Source of the DNA: Massilia pinisoli
Lineage (GTDB): Bacteria > Pseudomonadota > Gammaproteobacteria > Burkholderiales > Burkholderiaceae_D
Direction: 5' to 3'
Length of the DNA stretch: 64,000 bases
Assembly: GCF_024753285.1 (NCBI RefSeq)
Contig: NZ_JANUGW010000019.1
Coordinates: 1 to 64,000 of the forward strand
Positions 33,529-42,238 of the stretch are shown one piece after another; within the stretch, counting starts at the first letter, position 1; every line of letters starts with the position of its first letter. The notes beneath the pieces were generated by a model, which searched no databases, was not told where the DNA came from, and saw nothing but the letters and a program-made list of their open reading frames with translations. The position numbers were made by a program, and so were the translations under genes.

Positions 33529-34740
33529 TCAGTCGCCGGCCGGTACCAGCACGCCGTCGGCGCGGAACCGCGCCAGCAGCAGTGTGGCCGGGTCCAGCGC
33601 TTCGTGGCGGGCCGGCGTGAACGGCGGGGCGTAGGTCTGGACGAGGCCGTGGTACGTGCCCAGGTGCTCGAGTGCGTCGCGCACGGCCTTGCGGTCGGTG
33701 CTGCTGGCGCGCTCGATGGCCAGCGCCAGGATGTGCGTGAGGTCGTACGCCTGGGCGGCGCCCACCGGGGACTTGATGTCCTCGATGCGGCGCACTGTCG
33801 AGACCTGCGCCGCGCTGTCGAGGAAGCGCCGCACGCGGGCCGGATCGGCGCGGAAGAAGCTGAACGTCTGGATCACGGACAGGTCGACCTGCTGCAGCGC
33901 GGGCCCGGCCTGCGCCGCGAATTCGCCGCCCGTCACGCCCCAGTGGCTCAGGATCGGCAGGCGTTGCTCTTGCGGCAGCGCGGCGATCTCGCGCACGAGG
34001 ATCGCCGCCTCGTCGTCATTGGCGACGAGGACGACGGCCTGGGCGCCGGCCGCCCGCAGGTGCCGGTAATTGTCGACGAGGCTCGTGTCGCGCCAGTTGT
34101 ACCACGACGTGCCGACGATCTTCAGCGCCGGCAGCGCCGGCAGGGCGCGTGCGGCCGCCTGGGCGTTGCTGCGGCCCCAGGACGTGTTGGTCAGCAGCAG
34201 GCCGATGCGGCGCAGGCCGCGCCGCTGCGCCGCCCGCAGCAGCCTGGGCATCGCGAGCGAATCGCGCAGCGACAGGCGGAACACGTAGTTCGGCTGCATG
34301 CCGTTGTCGACGATGACGTCGGCCGACGACCACGGTGCCATGAACAGCGTGTGCGTCTCGCGCAGCGCGGGCAGTTCCTCGATGACGACGGGACTGAAGC
34401 GCCCGCCGAACACGGCCACGAGATCGGGCATCGCTGCGAATTCACGGATGTTGCGGATGCCGCGCGCGGGGATCGAGCGGTTGTCCTTGATGACGAGGGA
34501 CAGCGGGCGTCCGCGCAGCACGCCGCCCGCCGCATTGATCTCCGCGAGCGCGGCGCGCATGCCCAGTTCGATGGCCTGGGCCGATGTCGAATTGTCCAGG
34601 CCGAATTCGCCGTCGATCCCCAGCAGCACGGGCGACGGCGCGGCCGCGCGCGCCGCGCCGGGCAGCGTCGCCAGCACGGCAGCTGCGCCAAGCACGCGGC
34701 GTCGCGAACGCAGGGTAGTGGACACGAGGGAATCCGACAT
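33529..34740 (-). CDS. Periplasmic solute-binding protein (branched-chain amino-acid type), probable kinase co-receptor
   Basis: A 403-residue protein with a Tat-like signal (RSRRRVLGAAAVLATLPGAARA) and a type I periplasmic-binding fold as in LivJ-like proteins (LGIDGEFGLDNSTSAQ, MRAALAEINAAGGVLRGRPL, AVFGGRFSPVVIEELP). No permease or ATPase gene accompanies it; instead the histidine kinase begins 1 base downstream. This suggests ligand sensing rather than transport. The start at 34740 is chosen because it puts the signal peptide at the N-terminus; the ribosome site is weak. Confidence 0.87.
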   Translation of the reverse strand: MSDSLVSTTLRSRRRVLGAAAVLATLPGAARAAAPSPVLLGIDGEFGLDNSTSAQAIELGMRAALAEINAAGGVLRGRPLSLVIKDNRSIPARGIRNIREFAAMPDLVAVFGGRFSPVVIEELPALRETHTLFMAPWSSADVIVDNGMQPNYVFRLSLRDSLAMPRLLRAAQRRGLRRIGLLLTNTSWGRSNAQAAARALPALPALKIVGTSWYNWRDTSLVDNYRHLRAAGAQAVVLVANDDEAAILVREIAALPQEQRLPILSHWGVTGGEFAAQAGPALQQVDLSVIQTFSFFRADPARVRRFLDSAAQVSTVRRIEDIKSPVGAAQAYDLTHILALAIERASSTDRKAVRDALEHLGTYHGLVQTYAPPFTPARHEALDPATLLLARFRADGVLVPAGD

Positions 34741-35028
34741 GGCAAACCAGAAACAATGCGAATCCGGAAATGTTAACCTTGGGCCGCCGATGGCTTTCTT
34801 CATCTTTCGAAGAAATATCGTTGCGGTGCTGCAACTCGATATTCCGTGAGTAAATATCACGTGTATCATCAAATTGTGACACGGCCCCGCCCATGCAGGC
34901 GCGCGCCCGTCGGGCCCAACCCGCGCCCCCGTCACTGCTCCGGCCAGCCGCCATGACCCACCGCGCGCAGCCAAAGCTCGAACGCGCAGCCGCATCGCGC
35001 GGTGTTACCGTTTTCCGTCGAGGTGCAC

Positions 35029-36657
35029 ATGACTATCCAGAATCTCAAAATCGGGGCCCGGCTCGGCCTGGCGTTCGCCGCAGTCCTCGCGCTCGCGGCG
35101 ATGCTCACCGTGGTCGGCACACTCCGCTTGCAGCAGGTCGTCAGCGCAACTGCCGACATGGACGGCGTCGTCCGCAAGACCCGCCTGGCCGACCGCTGGC
35201 AGGCCGACACCCGCATCAACCGCGCCCTCGTCGAAGCGCGGTTGCGCGCCGTGGATGCGGACGATCGCAAGCGGATCGACGCGAAGATGAAGGAGAACAG
35301 CGCGGACATCACCGACATCGCCAAGCAACTGCAGGGGGACGTCGCCAGCGCGGAAAGCAAGGCATTGCTGGCGAAGCTCGACGAGCGGCGCGCGACCTAC
35401 ACGGCGGCGCGCAAGAAGCTGTTCGCACTCCAGGAAGGTGGCGCGGCCGACGCCGCCGCCATCGAGCGCGCGGCTGCTGCCGAAATGAATCCGGCGCTGG
35501 CTGCCTACGAGGCGGCGGCGAACGACCTCGCCGAACACCAGAAGCAGCGCTTCGACGAGGCCAAGGCGCGCGTCGAGGATCTCGCCGCGAGCGGCCGCCT
35601 GCTGCTGGGAAGCGTGGGCGTCGTCGCGATGCTGCTGGGCGCGTTGCTGGCGTGGTGGCTCTCGCGCAGCATCACGGGGCCGCTGCGCCGTGCCGTCGCG
35701 CTCGCGAATGCCGTGGCGGACGGCGACCTGTCGACCCGCATCGAGGCCGTGGGCGGCGACGAGACGGGCGAACTGATGACCGCGCTGCAGACCATGAACG
35801 CGAACTTGAACACGCTCGTGACGCGCGTGCGCAGCGGTGCCGATACCATCGCCACGGCCGCCACCGAAGTCGCCACGGGCAACCACGACCTGTCGGCACG
35901 TACCGAGGCGCAGGCCGGCGCGCTGGAGGAGAGCGCGTCCTCGATGGAGGAATTGACGAGCACCGTGCGCCAGAACGCGGACAATGCCCAGCAGGGCAAC
36001 CAGATGGCGGTGTCGGCGACCGAAGTCGCCGTCCGCGGCGGCAACGTCGTGGCGCAGGTCGTGGCGACGATGGGCGCGATCGACGCGTCGTCGAAGAAGA
36101 TCGTCGACATCATCGGCGTCATCGACGGCATCGCGTTCCAGACCAATATCCTCGCGCTCAACGCCGCCGTGGAAGCGGCGCGCGCGGGCGAGCAGGGCCG
36201 CGGATTCGCCGTCGTGGCGGGCGAAGTGCGCACCCTGGCCCAGCGCTCGGCGGCGGCGGCCAAGGAGATCAAGGCGCTCATCGACGATTCCGTGGACAAG
36301 GTCGCCACCGGTTCGCGTCTCGTCGGCGAAGCGGGGACGACGATGCAGGACGTCGTCACCAGCGTGCGCCGCGTGTCCGACATCATGGCCGAGATCTCGT
36401 CCGCGTCGAGCGAGCAGAGTGCCGGCATCGAACAGGTCAGTTCGGCGATCCTGCAGATGGACCATGTGACGCAGCAGAACGCCGCGCTCGTCGAGGAAGC
36501 GGCGGCCGCCACGGAATCGATGCAGGACCAGGCACGCAGCCTGGCGGACGCTGTCAGCGTGTTCAAGCTGGACAACGCTGCCGCGCCCGCGGCCACCCGG
36601 ACGGCACGCACCGTCGCGCGGCCGCGGCCGGCACTGGCTGGCGGCAAGGCGTTCTGA
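35029..36657 (+). CDS. Methyl-accepting chemotaxis protein
   Basis: A 542-residue chemoreceptor: TM1 at about residues 10-32, a four-helix-bundle periplasmic sensor to about 190, TM2 near 193-213 (LLLGSVGVVAMLLGALLAWW), HAMP, and the cytoplasmic signalling domain with the hairpin tip GVIDGIAFQTNILALNAAVE. It relays ligand binding to CheA/CheW. The C-terminus lacks the NWETF-type CheR-docking pentapeptide. The start at 35029 follows GAGGTG. A second receptor gene lies 280 bases downstream; the two have near-identical tip regions and look like paralogues. No che genes are in the window. Confidence 0.95.
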   Translation: MTIQNLKIGARLGLAFAAVLALAAMLTVVGTLRLQQVVSATADMDGVVRKTRLADRWQADTRINRALVEARLRAVDADDRKRIDAKMKENSADITDIAKQLQGDVASAESKALLAKLDERRATYTAARKKLFALQEGGAADAAAIERAAAAEMNPALAAYEAAANDLAEHQKQRFDEAKARVEDLAASGRLLLGSVGVVAMLLGALLAWWLSRSITGPLRRAVALANAVADGDLSTRIEAVGGDETGELMTALQTMNANLNTLVTRVRSGADTIATAATEVATGNHDLSARTEAQAGALEESASSMEELTSTVRQNADNAQQGNQMAVSATEVAVRGGNVVAQVVATMGAIDASSKKIVDIIGVIDGIAFQTNILALNAAVEAARAGEQGRGFAVVAGEVRTLAQRSAAAAKEIKALIDDSVDKVATGSRLVGEAGTTMQDVVTSVRRVSDIMAEISSASSEQSAGIEQVSSAILQMDHVTQQNAALVEEAAAATESMQDQARSLADAVSVFKLDNAAAPAATRTARTVARPRPALAGGKAF

Positions 36658-36687
36658 ACGCCGCCGACGCCCTCACGGCCCGCATCC

Positions 36688-36725
36688 GCGCCCGCCACAC
36701 CGCCTTTCCGGCGGACGGCGGGCGC
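36688..36725 (+). terminator. Strong hairpin after the first chemoreceptor gene
   Basis: GCGCCCGCC / GGCGGGCGC outer arms enclose an inner CCGCC / GGCGG stem 30 bases after the stop codon. It is followed only by GTTT, so it is a terminator without a good T run, or an mRNA-stabilising hairpin. Confidence 0.5.
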
Positions 36726-36812
36726 TGTCGTTTGGGGCTTCGCATGGGCGCACCGTTTTGGATGCGGCGCACCATGGCGGTGAAAGTTGACTCAACATGG
36801 TGCGCGTTGCGG

Positions 36813-36838
36813 TAAATTAGTCGTGGATTGCACGATAA
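36813..36838 (+). promoter_or_regulatory. Possible flagellar sigma-28-type promoter of the second chemoreceptor gene
   Basis: TAAA is followed after 14 bases by CACGATAA, close to the TAAA-N15-GCCGATAA consensus of FliA promoters (6 of 8 in the second element, spacing one base short), 100 bases upstream of the start. Confidence 0.35.
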
Positions 36839-36937
36839 TGTAGCCAGATGGCAACGGTTTGGTTCCGGTGCGGGAGAAACTGCTCTACAGTGCGGTGGCG
36901 TCTCATATTACGAACGGACAAGCTCCGTCAGCCATCC

Positions 36938-38545
36938 ATGCTCAAACATCTCAGCATCAAAACCCGCCTGATCTTTCTCACCGTTCTGTTGAGTACGGTT
37001 TCCATCCTCGTCGGCGTCGTCGGCCTCGTCAACCAGGGTGCCACGAGCGACGCGCTCGGCGGCGTCTACAACGATCGCCTGCTGGGGCTGGCGCGGCTCA
37101 GCCACGTGCTGTCGCTGATGCAGCAGAACCAGAACGCGCTGTCGAGCGCGGCGCTGGCGGCAGCGCCGGACAACGGCCCCGTGATCGCGGAAGTCGAGGC
37201 GCGCATCCGCGAGATCACGGGCTTGTGGGACCAGTACAAGGCGGCCCGCCTGACGCCGGACGAACAGGCGCTCGCCCGCACGTTCATCGACAGCCGCATG
37301 GCCTTCGTGCAGGAAGGCCTGAAGCCGACCATGGCCGCGCTGCGTGCCAACGATTCCGAGCAGCTCAAGCGCCTCGTCGCCGGCCCGCTGAAGTCGCACT
37401 TCCTCGTCGCGCAGCGGAACATGCAGGCGCTCGTGGCGATGCAGCAGGACCTGGCGAAGGCGCAGTTCGATGCCGCTCGCGGGCGCTACGAGCACACGCG
37501 CAATCTGTCGGTCGCGTTGATCGTCGTCGGCACGCTGGTGGGGGCGCTCGTCGCCGCGCTGCTGATCCGCGGGATCGACGCATCGCTGGCGGAGGCCGTG
37601 CGCCTCGCGCGCAGCGTGGCCGCGGGCGACCTCACGCAGGTAGTGCACATCGAGCACGACGACGAGATCGGCCAGCTGCTGACGGCGCTGCAGGCGATGA
37701 ACGCGTCGCTGGCCGCCATCGTGGGCGAAGTGCGCAGCAGCACCGACACGATCGCGGCGGCGTCGGACCAGATCGCCGCCGGCAACGAGGACCTGTCCGC
37801 GCGGACCGAGCAGCAGGCGTCGTCGCTGGAACAGACGGCAGCGTCGATGGAGGAGCTGATGTCGAACGTGAAGCACAATGCCGACAATGCGCGCCAGGCG
37901 AACGCGCTGGCCGAGGCGGCATCCGGCGTGGCGGGACGCGGCGGCGCCGTGATCCGCGAAGTCGTCGGCACGATGGGCGAGATCAGCGAATCGTCACGCC
38001 GCATCGCCGAGATCATCGGCGTGATCGACGGCATCGCGTTCCAGACGAACATCCTCGCCCTGAACGCCGCGGTGGAAGCCGCGCGCGCGGGCGAGCAGGG
38101 GCGCGGCTTCGCCGTCGTGGCATCCGAAGTGCGCAACCTGGCGCAGCGCTCGGCCGGCGCGGCGCGCGAAATCAAGCAGCTCATCGGGCATTCGGTGGAG
38201 CGCGTGGAAGCGGGCGGACGGCTCGTCGAGCAGGCCGGCGCGACGATGCACGAGATCGTCGCGAGCGTGCACCGCGTCACCGACATCATGGGCGAGATCA
38301 CGTCGGCCAGCGCCGAGCAGACGACCGGTATCGTTCAGATCAACGCGGCCATGGCGCAGATGGACCAGGTGACGCAGCAGAATGCGGCGCTCGTCGAGGA
38401 AGCCGCGGCGGCGGCTGGCGCGCTGCGCGACCAGGCGCGGCGCCTGGCGGCATCGGTCGGCGTGTTCCGCACCGGCGCGCTGCCGCCGCCGGCCGCGCAG
38501 GCGCAAGCACCGGTGGCGGCGCGGCTGGCACTGACGCGGGCGTAA
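36938..38545 (+). CDS. Methyl-accepting chemotaxis protein
   Basis: A 535-residue chemoreceptor with TM1 at residues about 8-30 (LIFLTVLLSTVSILVGVVGL), a helical periplasmic sensor, TM2 near 190-212 (LSVALIVVGTLVGALVAALL), HAMP and a signalling domain with the same hairpin tip as its neighbour (GVIDGIAFQTNILALNAAVE). The C-terminal tail is Ala/Pro-rich without a CheR pentapeptide. The start at 36938 has only a poor ribosome site; in-frame alternatives upstream encode a non-membrane Arg/Cys-rich lead and are less likely. Confidence 0.94.
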   Translation: MLKHLSIKTRLIFLTVLLSTVSILVGVVGLVNQGATSDALGGVYNDRLLGLARLSHVLSLMQQNQNALSSAALAAAPDNGPVIAEVEARIREITGLWDQYKAARLTPDEQALARTFIDSRMAFVQEGLKPTMAALRANDSEQLKRLVAGPLKSHFLVAQRNMQALVAMQQDLAKAQFDAARGRYEHTRNLSVALIVVGTLVGALVAALLIRGIDASLAEAVRLARSVAAGDLTQVVHIEHDDEIGQLLTALQAMNASLAAIVGEVRSSTDTIAAASDQIAAGNEDLSARTEQQASSLEQTAASMEELMSNVKHNADNARQANALAEAASGVAGRGGAVIREVVGTMGEISESSRRIAEIIGVIDGIAFQTNILALNAAVEAARAGEQGRGFAVVASEVRNLAQRSAGAAREIKQLIGHSVERVEAGGRLVEQAGATMHEIVASVHRVTDIMGEITSASAEQTTGIVQINAAMAQMDQVTQQNAALVEEAAAAAGALRDQARRLAASVGVFRTGALPPPAAQAQAPVAARLALTRA

Positions 38546-38582
38546 CGCGATCCCGCGCCGAGCGCGGGTCCGCGGTCCCCGG

Positions 38583-39050
38583 TCAGAACTTCGACTTCTG
38601 CGCCTGCAGCTGTTCGCGCAGCTGGTGCGCGTTGCAGTGGCTGTAGTCCTTGTTCAGTTCCAGGTCGACGAGGGGTTTCAACTGGTTGTCGAGCTGGCCG
38701 CGCAGCACGCCGAGGAACTTCGGCTCGGCCACCAGTTCCAGCTTCTGGAAGCGCTGTTCCTGCCAGCCCTTGAGCAGGAAGCCGCAGATGTCCTTGGCAA
38801 AGAATTCCGCGTCATGCTGCTCCGGCGTCTGCGCGGGCTGGTACTGCTTGTTCGGCGTGGCGCCGCCCGTGTTGTGGATGCTCTGGCCGGCCGCCGTCGC
38901 GCCGATGCGGTCGGTGTTGATGTCGATGTCGCGCAGGCGCGCATTGGCGCTGACCATGTCCTCGATTTCGATGTACGGCTGCTTGGGGTCCGATTCGGCG
39001 AAGATGCGTGCGCGGCCGGCGTCGGCGGATACGATCCAGGTGGTAGTCAT
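38583..39050 (-). CDS. Host-attachment-family protein (PF10116-like)
   Basis: A 155-residue cytoplasmic protein. The start MTTTWIVSADAGRARIFAES and the C-terminal FLGVLRGQLDNQL...LVDLELNKDYS match the family named after an Agrobacterium protein needed for attachment to plant cells; its molecular role is not known. The middle part (GQSIHNTGGATPNKQYQP) is a polar, flexible insert. The start at 39050 is chosen over an upstream in-frame ATG because it matches the family N-terminus and has GGGGAA nearby. It is convergent with the chemoreceptor gene. Confidence 0.85.
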   Translation of the reverse strand: MTTTWIVSADAGRARIFAESDPKQPYIEIEDMVSANARLRDIDINTDRIGATAAGQSIHNTGGATPNKQYQPAQTPEQHDAEFFAKDICGFLLKGWQEQRFQKLELVAEPKFLGVLRGQLDNQLKPLVDLELNKDYSHCNAHQLREQLQAQKSKF

Positions 39051-39167
39051 ACATTCCCCTTTTCCAAGTTGCAATCAAGTTGTCGGCCCCACCGGGCCGT
39101 ACAGGCTGAAGGAAAGGATATCCCAACCAGATTTTTCGAGAAGTACAAAAGAAGTTAGACTGGCGCC

Positions 39168-39368
39168 ATGCAAAAACTTCTCATCGTCCTCGGCCTCGTG
39201 CTCCTCGCCGCGGGCCTCGCCTGGCCCTGGCTGCGCCGCCTGCCGTTCGGCCGCCTGCCCGGCGACATCCATATCGCGCGCGGCGGCTTCCATTTCAGCT
39301 TCCCCATCGTCACCTGCCTCGTCATCTCCATCGTCGTCTCGCTGCTGCTCTGGATTTTCCGTCGCTGA
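39168..39368 (+). CDS. DUF2905 small membrane protein
   Basis: A 66-residue protein with two hydrophobic segments (LLIVLGLVLLAAGLAWPWL and FPIVTCLVISIVVSLLLWIF) around a conserved loop (RLPFGRLPGDIHIARGGFHF). This layout defines DUF2905. It is widely conserved in bacteria and of unknown function; probably an inner-membrane protein. Confidence 0.88.
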   Translation: MQKLLIVLGLVLLAAGLAWPWLRRLPFGRLPGDIHIARGGFHFSFPIVTCLVISIVVSLLLWIFRR

Positions 39369-39548
39369 GTCGCCTCCCTCGGCCGTGTCAAAAAAATGAC
39401 GCGCGTCGGCGCGATAGCAAGATTTGACAAACATGGTCGGAATTTCAACGCGACAATGCGCCCCATACGAAGACGAGAGACGCTGCAGCGTCCACGAATT
39501 CGAAACTGGCAAGGTTCCTCGATTACCACAGTTTTGGGAGAGCACAAC

Positions 39549-42236
39549 ATGAGGCAGCAGAAGACCATGGTCGCGCGCACCGCGATCGCGGGCGCGGTGG
39601 CGGTACTGGTGATGGGCATCGCCGCGCAGGCGCGCGCGCAGGACGACATGAACACGAACGCGGCCAGCGCGGCCGCCGGTGCACCGGGCCCGCGCCCGGG
39701 CGAGACGCAGACCGTGATCGTCACGGGCGTGCGCGCCGCACTGGAACAGTCGATGCGCCAGAAGCGCAACGCGGACGCCGTCGTCGAGGTGGTGACGGCG
39801 GAAGACATCGGCAAGATGCCGGACAAGAACGTGGCCGACGCGATCCAGCGCCTGCCCGGCGTGAACACGCAGTCGTCCGCGGGCGGCGAGGGTGGCTTCG
39901 GCGAGAACGACCGCGTGAGCCTGCGCGGCACGAGCCCCAGCCTGCAGCAGACGCTGTTCAACGGCCACGCCATCAGCACGGGCGACTGGTTCGTGCTGAA
40001 CCAGGTCGGCGGCAACGTGGGACGTTCGTCGAGCTTTTCGCTGCTGCCATCGGAACTCGTGGGCTCCATCGTCGTGCAGAAGAGCGCGACCGCCGACCTC
40101 GTGGAAGGCGGCGTCTCCGGCGCCATCAACGTAATCACGCGCCGTCCCCTCGACTTCCGCCAGCCGCTGACGGTCGAAGCGTCCGTGCAGGCCAATTACA
40201 ACGATCTCGCGAAAAAGACGGAGCCGCAGGTGTCGGCCCTCGTCAGCTGGAAGAACCCGGCGAACAATTTCGGCGTGCTGCTGCAGGGCTTCTCGGAAAA
40301 GCAGAGCGTGCGCCGCGACGGCCAGGAGATCCTCGGCTACACGCCGATCAGCGCGACGAGCGCCGCCGCCGTCGCGAATCCATCGCTTGCCGGCGTGAAG
40401 GTCCCGACCTTCATCGGCGCCGCGCTGTTCGAGCAAAAGAAGAAGCGTGAAGGCGGCGCGTTCGACATCGAGGCGAAACCGTCGCGCGACATCGGCGTCG
40501 ATTTGAACGGCTTTTATTCGAAGCTGAAGGCGCCGCACCAGAACACGAACTGGCTCGCCGCGCCGGCGAATTCCATCAACAGCGCGGGCCTGATCCCGCA
40601 GAACCCCGTCGTGCGCAACGGCACGCTCGTCGGCGCCGGGTTCACGAGCAACGCGGGCGAAGTGGACAACATCTACCGTCCGGATGCGGGCGGCGAATCG
40701 TGGTACGTCGACCTGAACGGCCGCTGGCGCGCGACGGAAGACCTGAGCTTCACGGGCAAGATCGGGCGTACGCACGGCGTGGGCTTCGACCACGGCGACG
40801 TCTACTACCAGAACAACGTCGACGGCGGCATGGTGTACGCGCTGAACGGCATGACGCCAGCCTCCGTCAGCTACCCGGGCGGGAACACGACGCAGCCGGG
40901 ATCGACCGCATGGGCCGGCGGCGGCGAGGCGCAATCGGTCGACAAGGAAAAGTATGCGCGGGTCGACGGCGAATGGCGCGTGCACGACAACGCCTGGATC
41001 CAGGCCGTGCGCTTCGGCGCGCGCTGGACGGACCACAAGCGCACGGCGGAACACCCGCTGGAAACGCGTCCGGGCCCGAACGGCTTCACGAATCCGGGAC
41101 CGGCATGGAGCGGCCTGATGTACCCGTCCGACTTCGGCTCGGACCTCGGCGGCAGCGTCTTCAACAACTACTTCAAGTACGACGGCGCGGCGCTCGGCGC
41201 GTGGGGCGCGGTACCGGGCAACCGCCTGCTCGACTTCACGCTGCGCCACAACTGGCTCGACGAATTCCAGGTCGGCGAGAAGACGGCCGCCGTGTACGGC
41301 ATGGCCGACGTCGGCGGCGACGGCTGGAGCGGCAACTTCGGCCTGCGCGCCGTCGAGACGCGCCAGACGACGATCGTGAACCTGCCGGGCGGCCCGAACC
41401 CGATCACGGGTTCCGCGTTCGGCCCGTACACGCCGACGACGTACGAGCGCACCTACCGCGACTACCTGCCGAGCGCGAACGTGAAGTTCGACGTCCGTTC
41501 CGATCTCGTCGTGCGTGCCGGCATTGCGAAGACGATGTCCCGGCCGGACTACAGCGCGCTCGGCGGCTCCGTGTCGCTGAACGACGACGCGCTGTCGGGC
41601 ACCGGCGGCAACGTCAGGCTCGACCCGATCCGCTCCGTCAACTACGACCTGTCGGCCGAGTGGTACTACATGCCGAAGGCGATGCTGTCGGCAGGCGTGT
41701 TCTACATGGACTTCAGCTCCATCGTCGCGCAGGGCACGAGCACGGGCAGCTACTACAACAACAAGCGCGGCACGTTCACGGATTACCAGATCACGTCGCC
41801 GTACAACACGAAGGCGACGAACAAGGGTGTCGAGCTGTCGTGGCAGCAGCCCGTGTGGAACAACTTCGGCGTGCTCACGAACTACACGTGGGCGGACGGT
41901 GAACTGGATGGCGGCGGCGAGATGCTCAACGCGTCGAAGAACACGTACAACGTGACGGGCTATTACGAGAACGACCGGTTCAGTGCGCGCCTCGCGTACA
42001 GCTACCGTTCGTCGTACAAGGCCGGGGTCGACCGCGGCGCGAGCCAGCACGTGGATTCGATGCCGTCGCTGGCGGCCTCCGTGAACTACAAGCTGAACGA
42101 GCACCTCACGATCACGTTCGATGCGCTGAACCTCACCAACGAGACGATCAAGATGTACGCCGAGAACAAGGACCAGCCGCGTGCGTTCTACTCGAACGGC
42201 CGCACGTTCTACCTCGGCCTGCGCGGCAAGCTCTGA
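39549..42236 (+). CDS. TonB-dependent outer-membrane receptor
   Basis: An 895-residue receptor with a signal peptide (ending ARAQ), an N-terminal plug starting at about residue 55 (TVIVTGVRAALEQSMRQKRN, MPDKNVADAIQRLPGVNTQS) and a beta-barrel ending with an aromatic-rich strand (RTFYLGLRGKL). It belongs to the Caulobacter/Xanthomonas-type receptors that import oligosaccharides rather than siderophores. The hexosaminidase gene begins 2 bases after its stop and an MFS gene follows, so chitin- or peptidoglycan-derived amino sugars are the likely cargo. The start at 39549 is chosen for its signal peptide; GGGAG is nearby. Confidence 0.94.
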   Translation: MRQQKTMVARTAIAGAVAVLVMGIAAQARAQDDMNTNAASAAAGAPGPRPGETQTVIVTGVRAALEQSMRQKRNADAVVEVVTAEDIGKMPDKNVADAIQRLPGVNTQSSAGGEGGFGENDRVSLRGTSPSLQQTLFNGHAISTGDWFVLNQVGGNVGRSSSFSLLPSELVGSIVVQKSATADLVEGGVSGAINVITRRPLDFRQPLTVEASVQANYNDLAKKTEPQVSALVSWKNPANNFGVLLQGFSEKQSVRRDGQEILGYTPISATSAAAVANPSLAGVKVPTFIGAALFEQKKKREGGAFDIEAKPSRDIGVDLNGFYSKLKAPHQNTNWLAAPANSINSAGLIPQNPVVRNGTLVGAGFTSNAGEVDNIYRPDAGGESWYVDLNGRWRATEDLSFTGKIGRTHGVGFDHGDVYYQNNVDGGMVYALNGMTPASVSYPGGNTTQPGSTAWAGGGEAQSVDKEKYARVDGEWRVHDNAWIQAVRFGARWTDHKRTAEHPLETRPGPNGFTNPGPAWSGLMYPSDFGSDLGGSVFNNYFKYDGAALGAWGAVPGNRLLDFTLRHNWLDEFQVGEKTAAVYGMADVGGDGWSGNFGLRAVETRQTTIVNLPGGPNPITGSAFGPYTPTTYERTYRDYLPSANVKFDVRSDLVVRAGIAKTMSRPDYSALGGSVSLNDDALSGTGGNVRLDPIRSVNYDLSAEWYYMPKAMLSAGVFYMDFSSIVAQGTSTGSYYNNKRGTFTDYQITSPYNTKATNKGVELSWQQPVWNNFGVLTNYTWADGELDGGGEMLNASKNTYNVTGYYENDRFSARLAYSYRSSYKAGVDRGASQHVDSMPSLAASVNYKLNEHLTITFDALNLTNETIKMYAENKDQPRAFYSNGRTFYLGLRGKL

Positions 42237-42238
42237 TC

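Noticed and set aside
39424..39457. Sigma-70 promoter for the TonB receptor (TTGACA at 39424)
   Set aside because: The hexamer is perfect but no -10 occurs at 15-19 bases; the nearest candidate (GACAAT) is 22 bases away.
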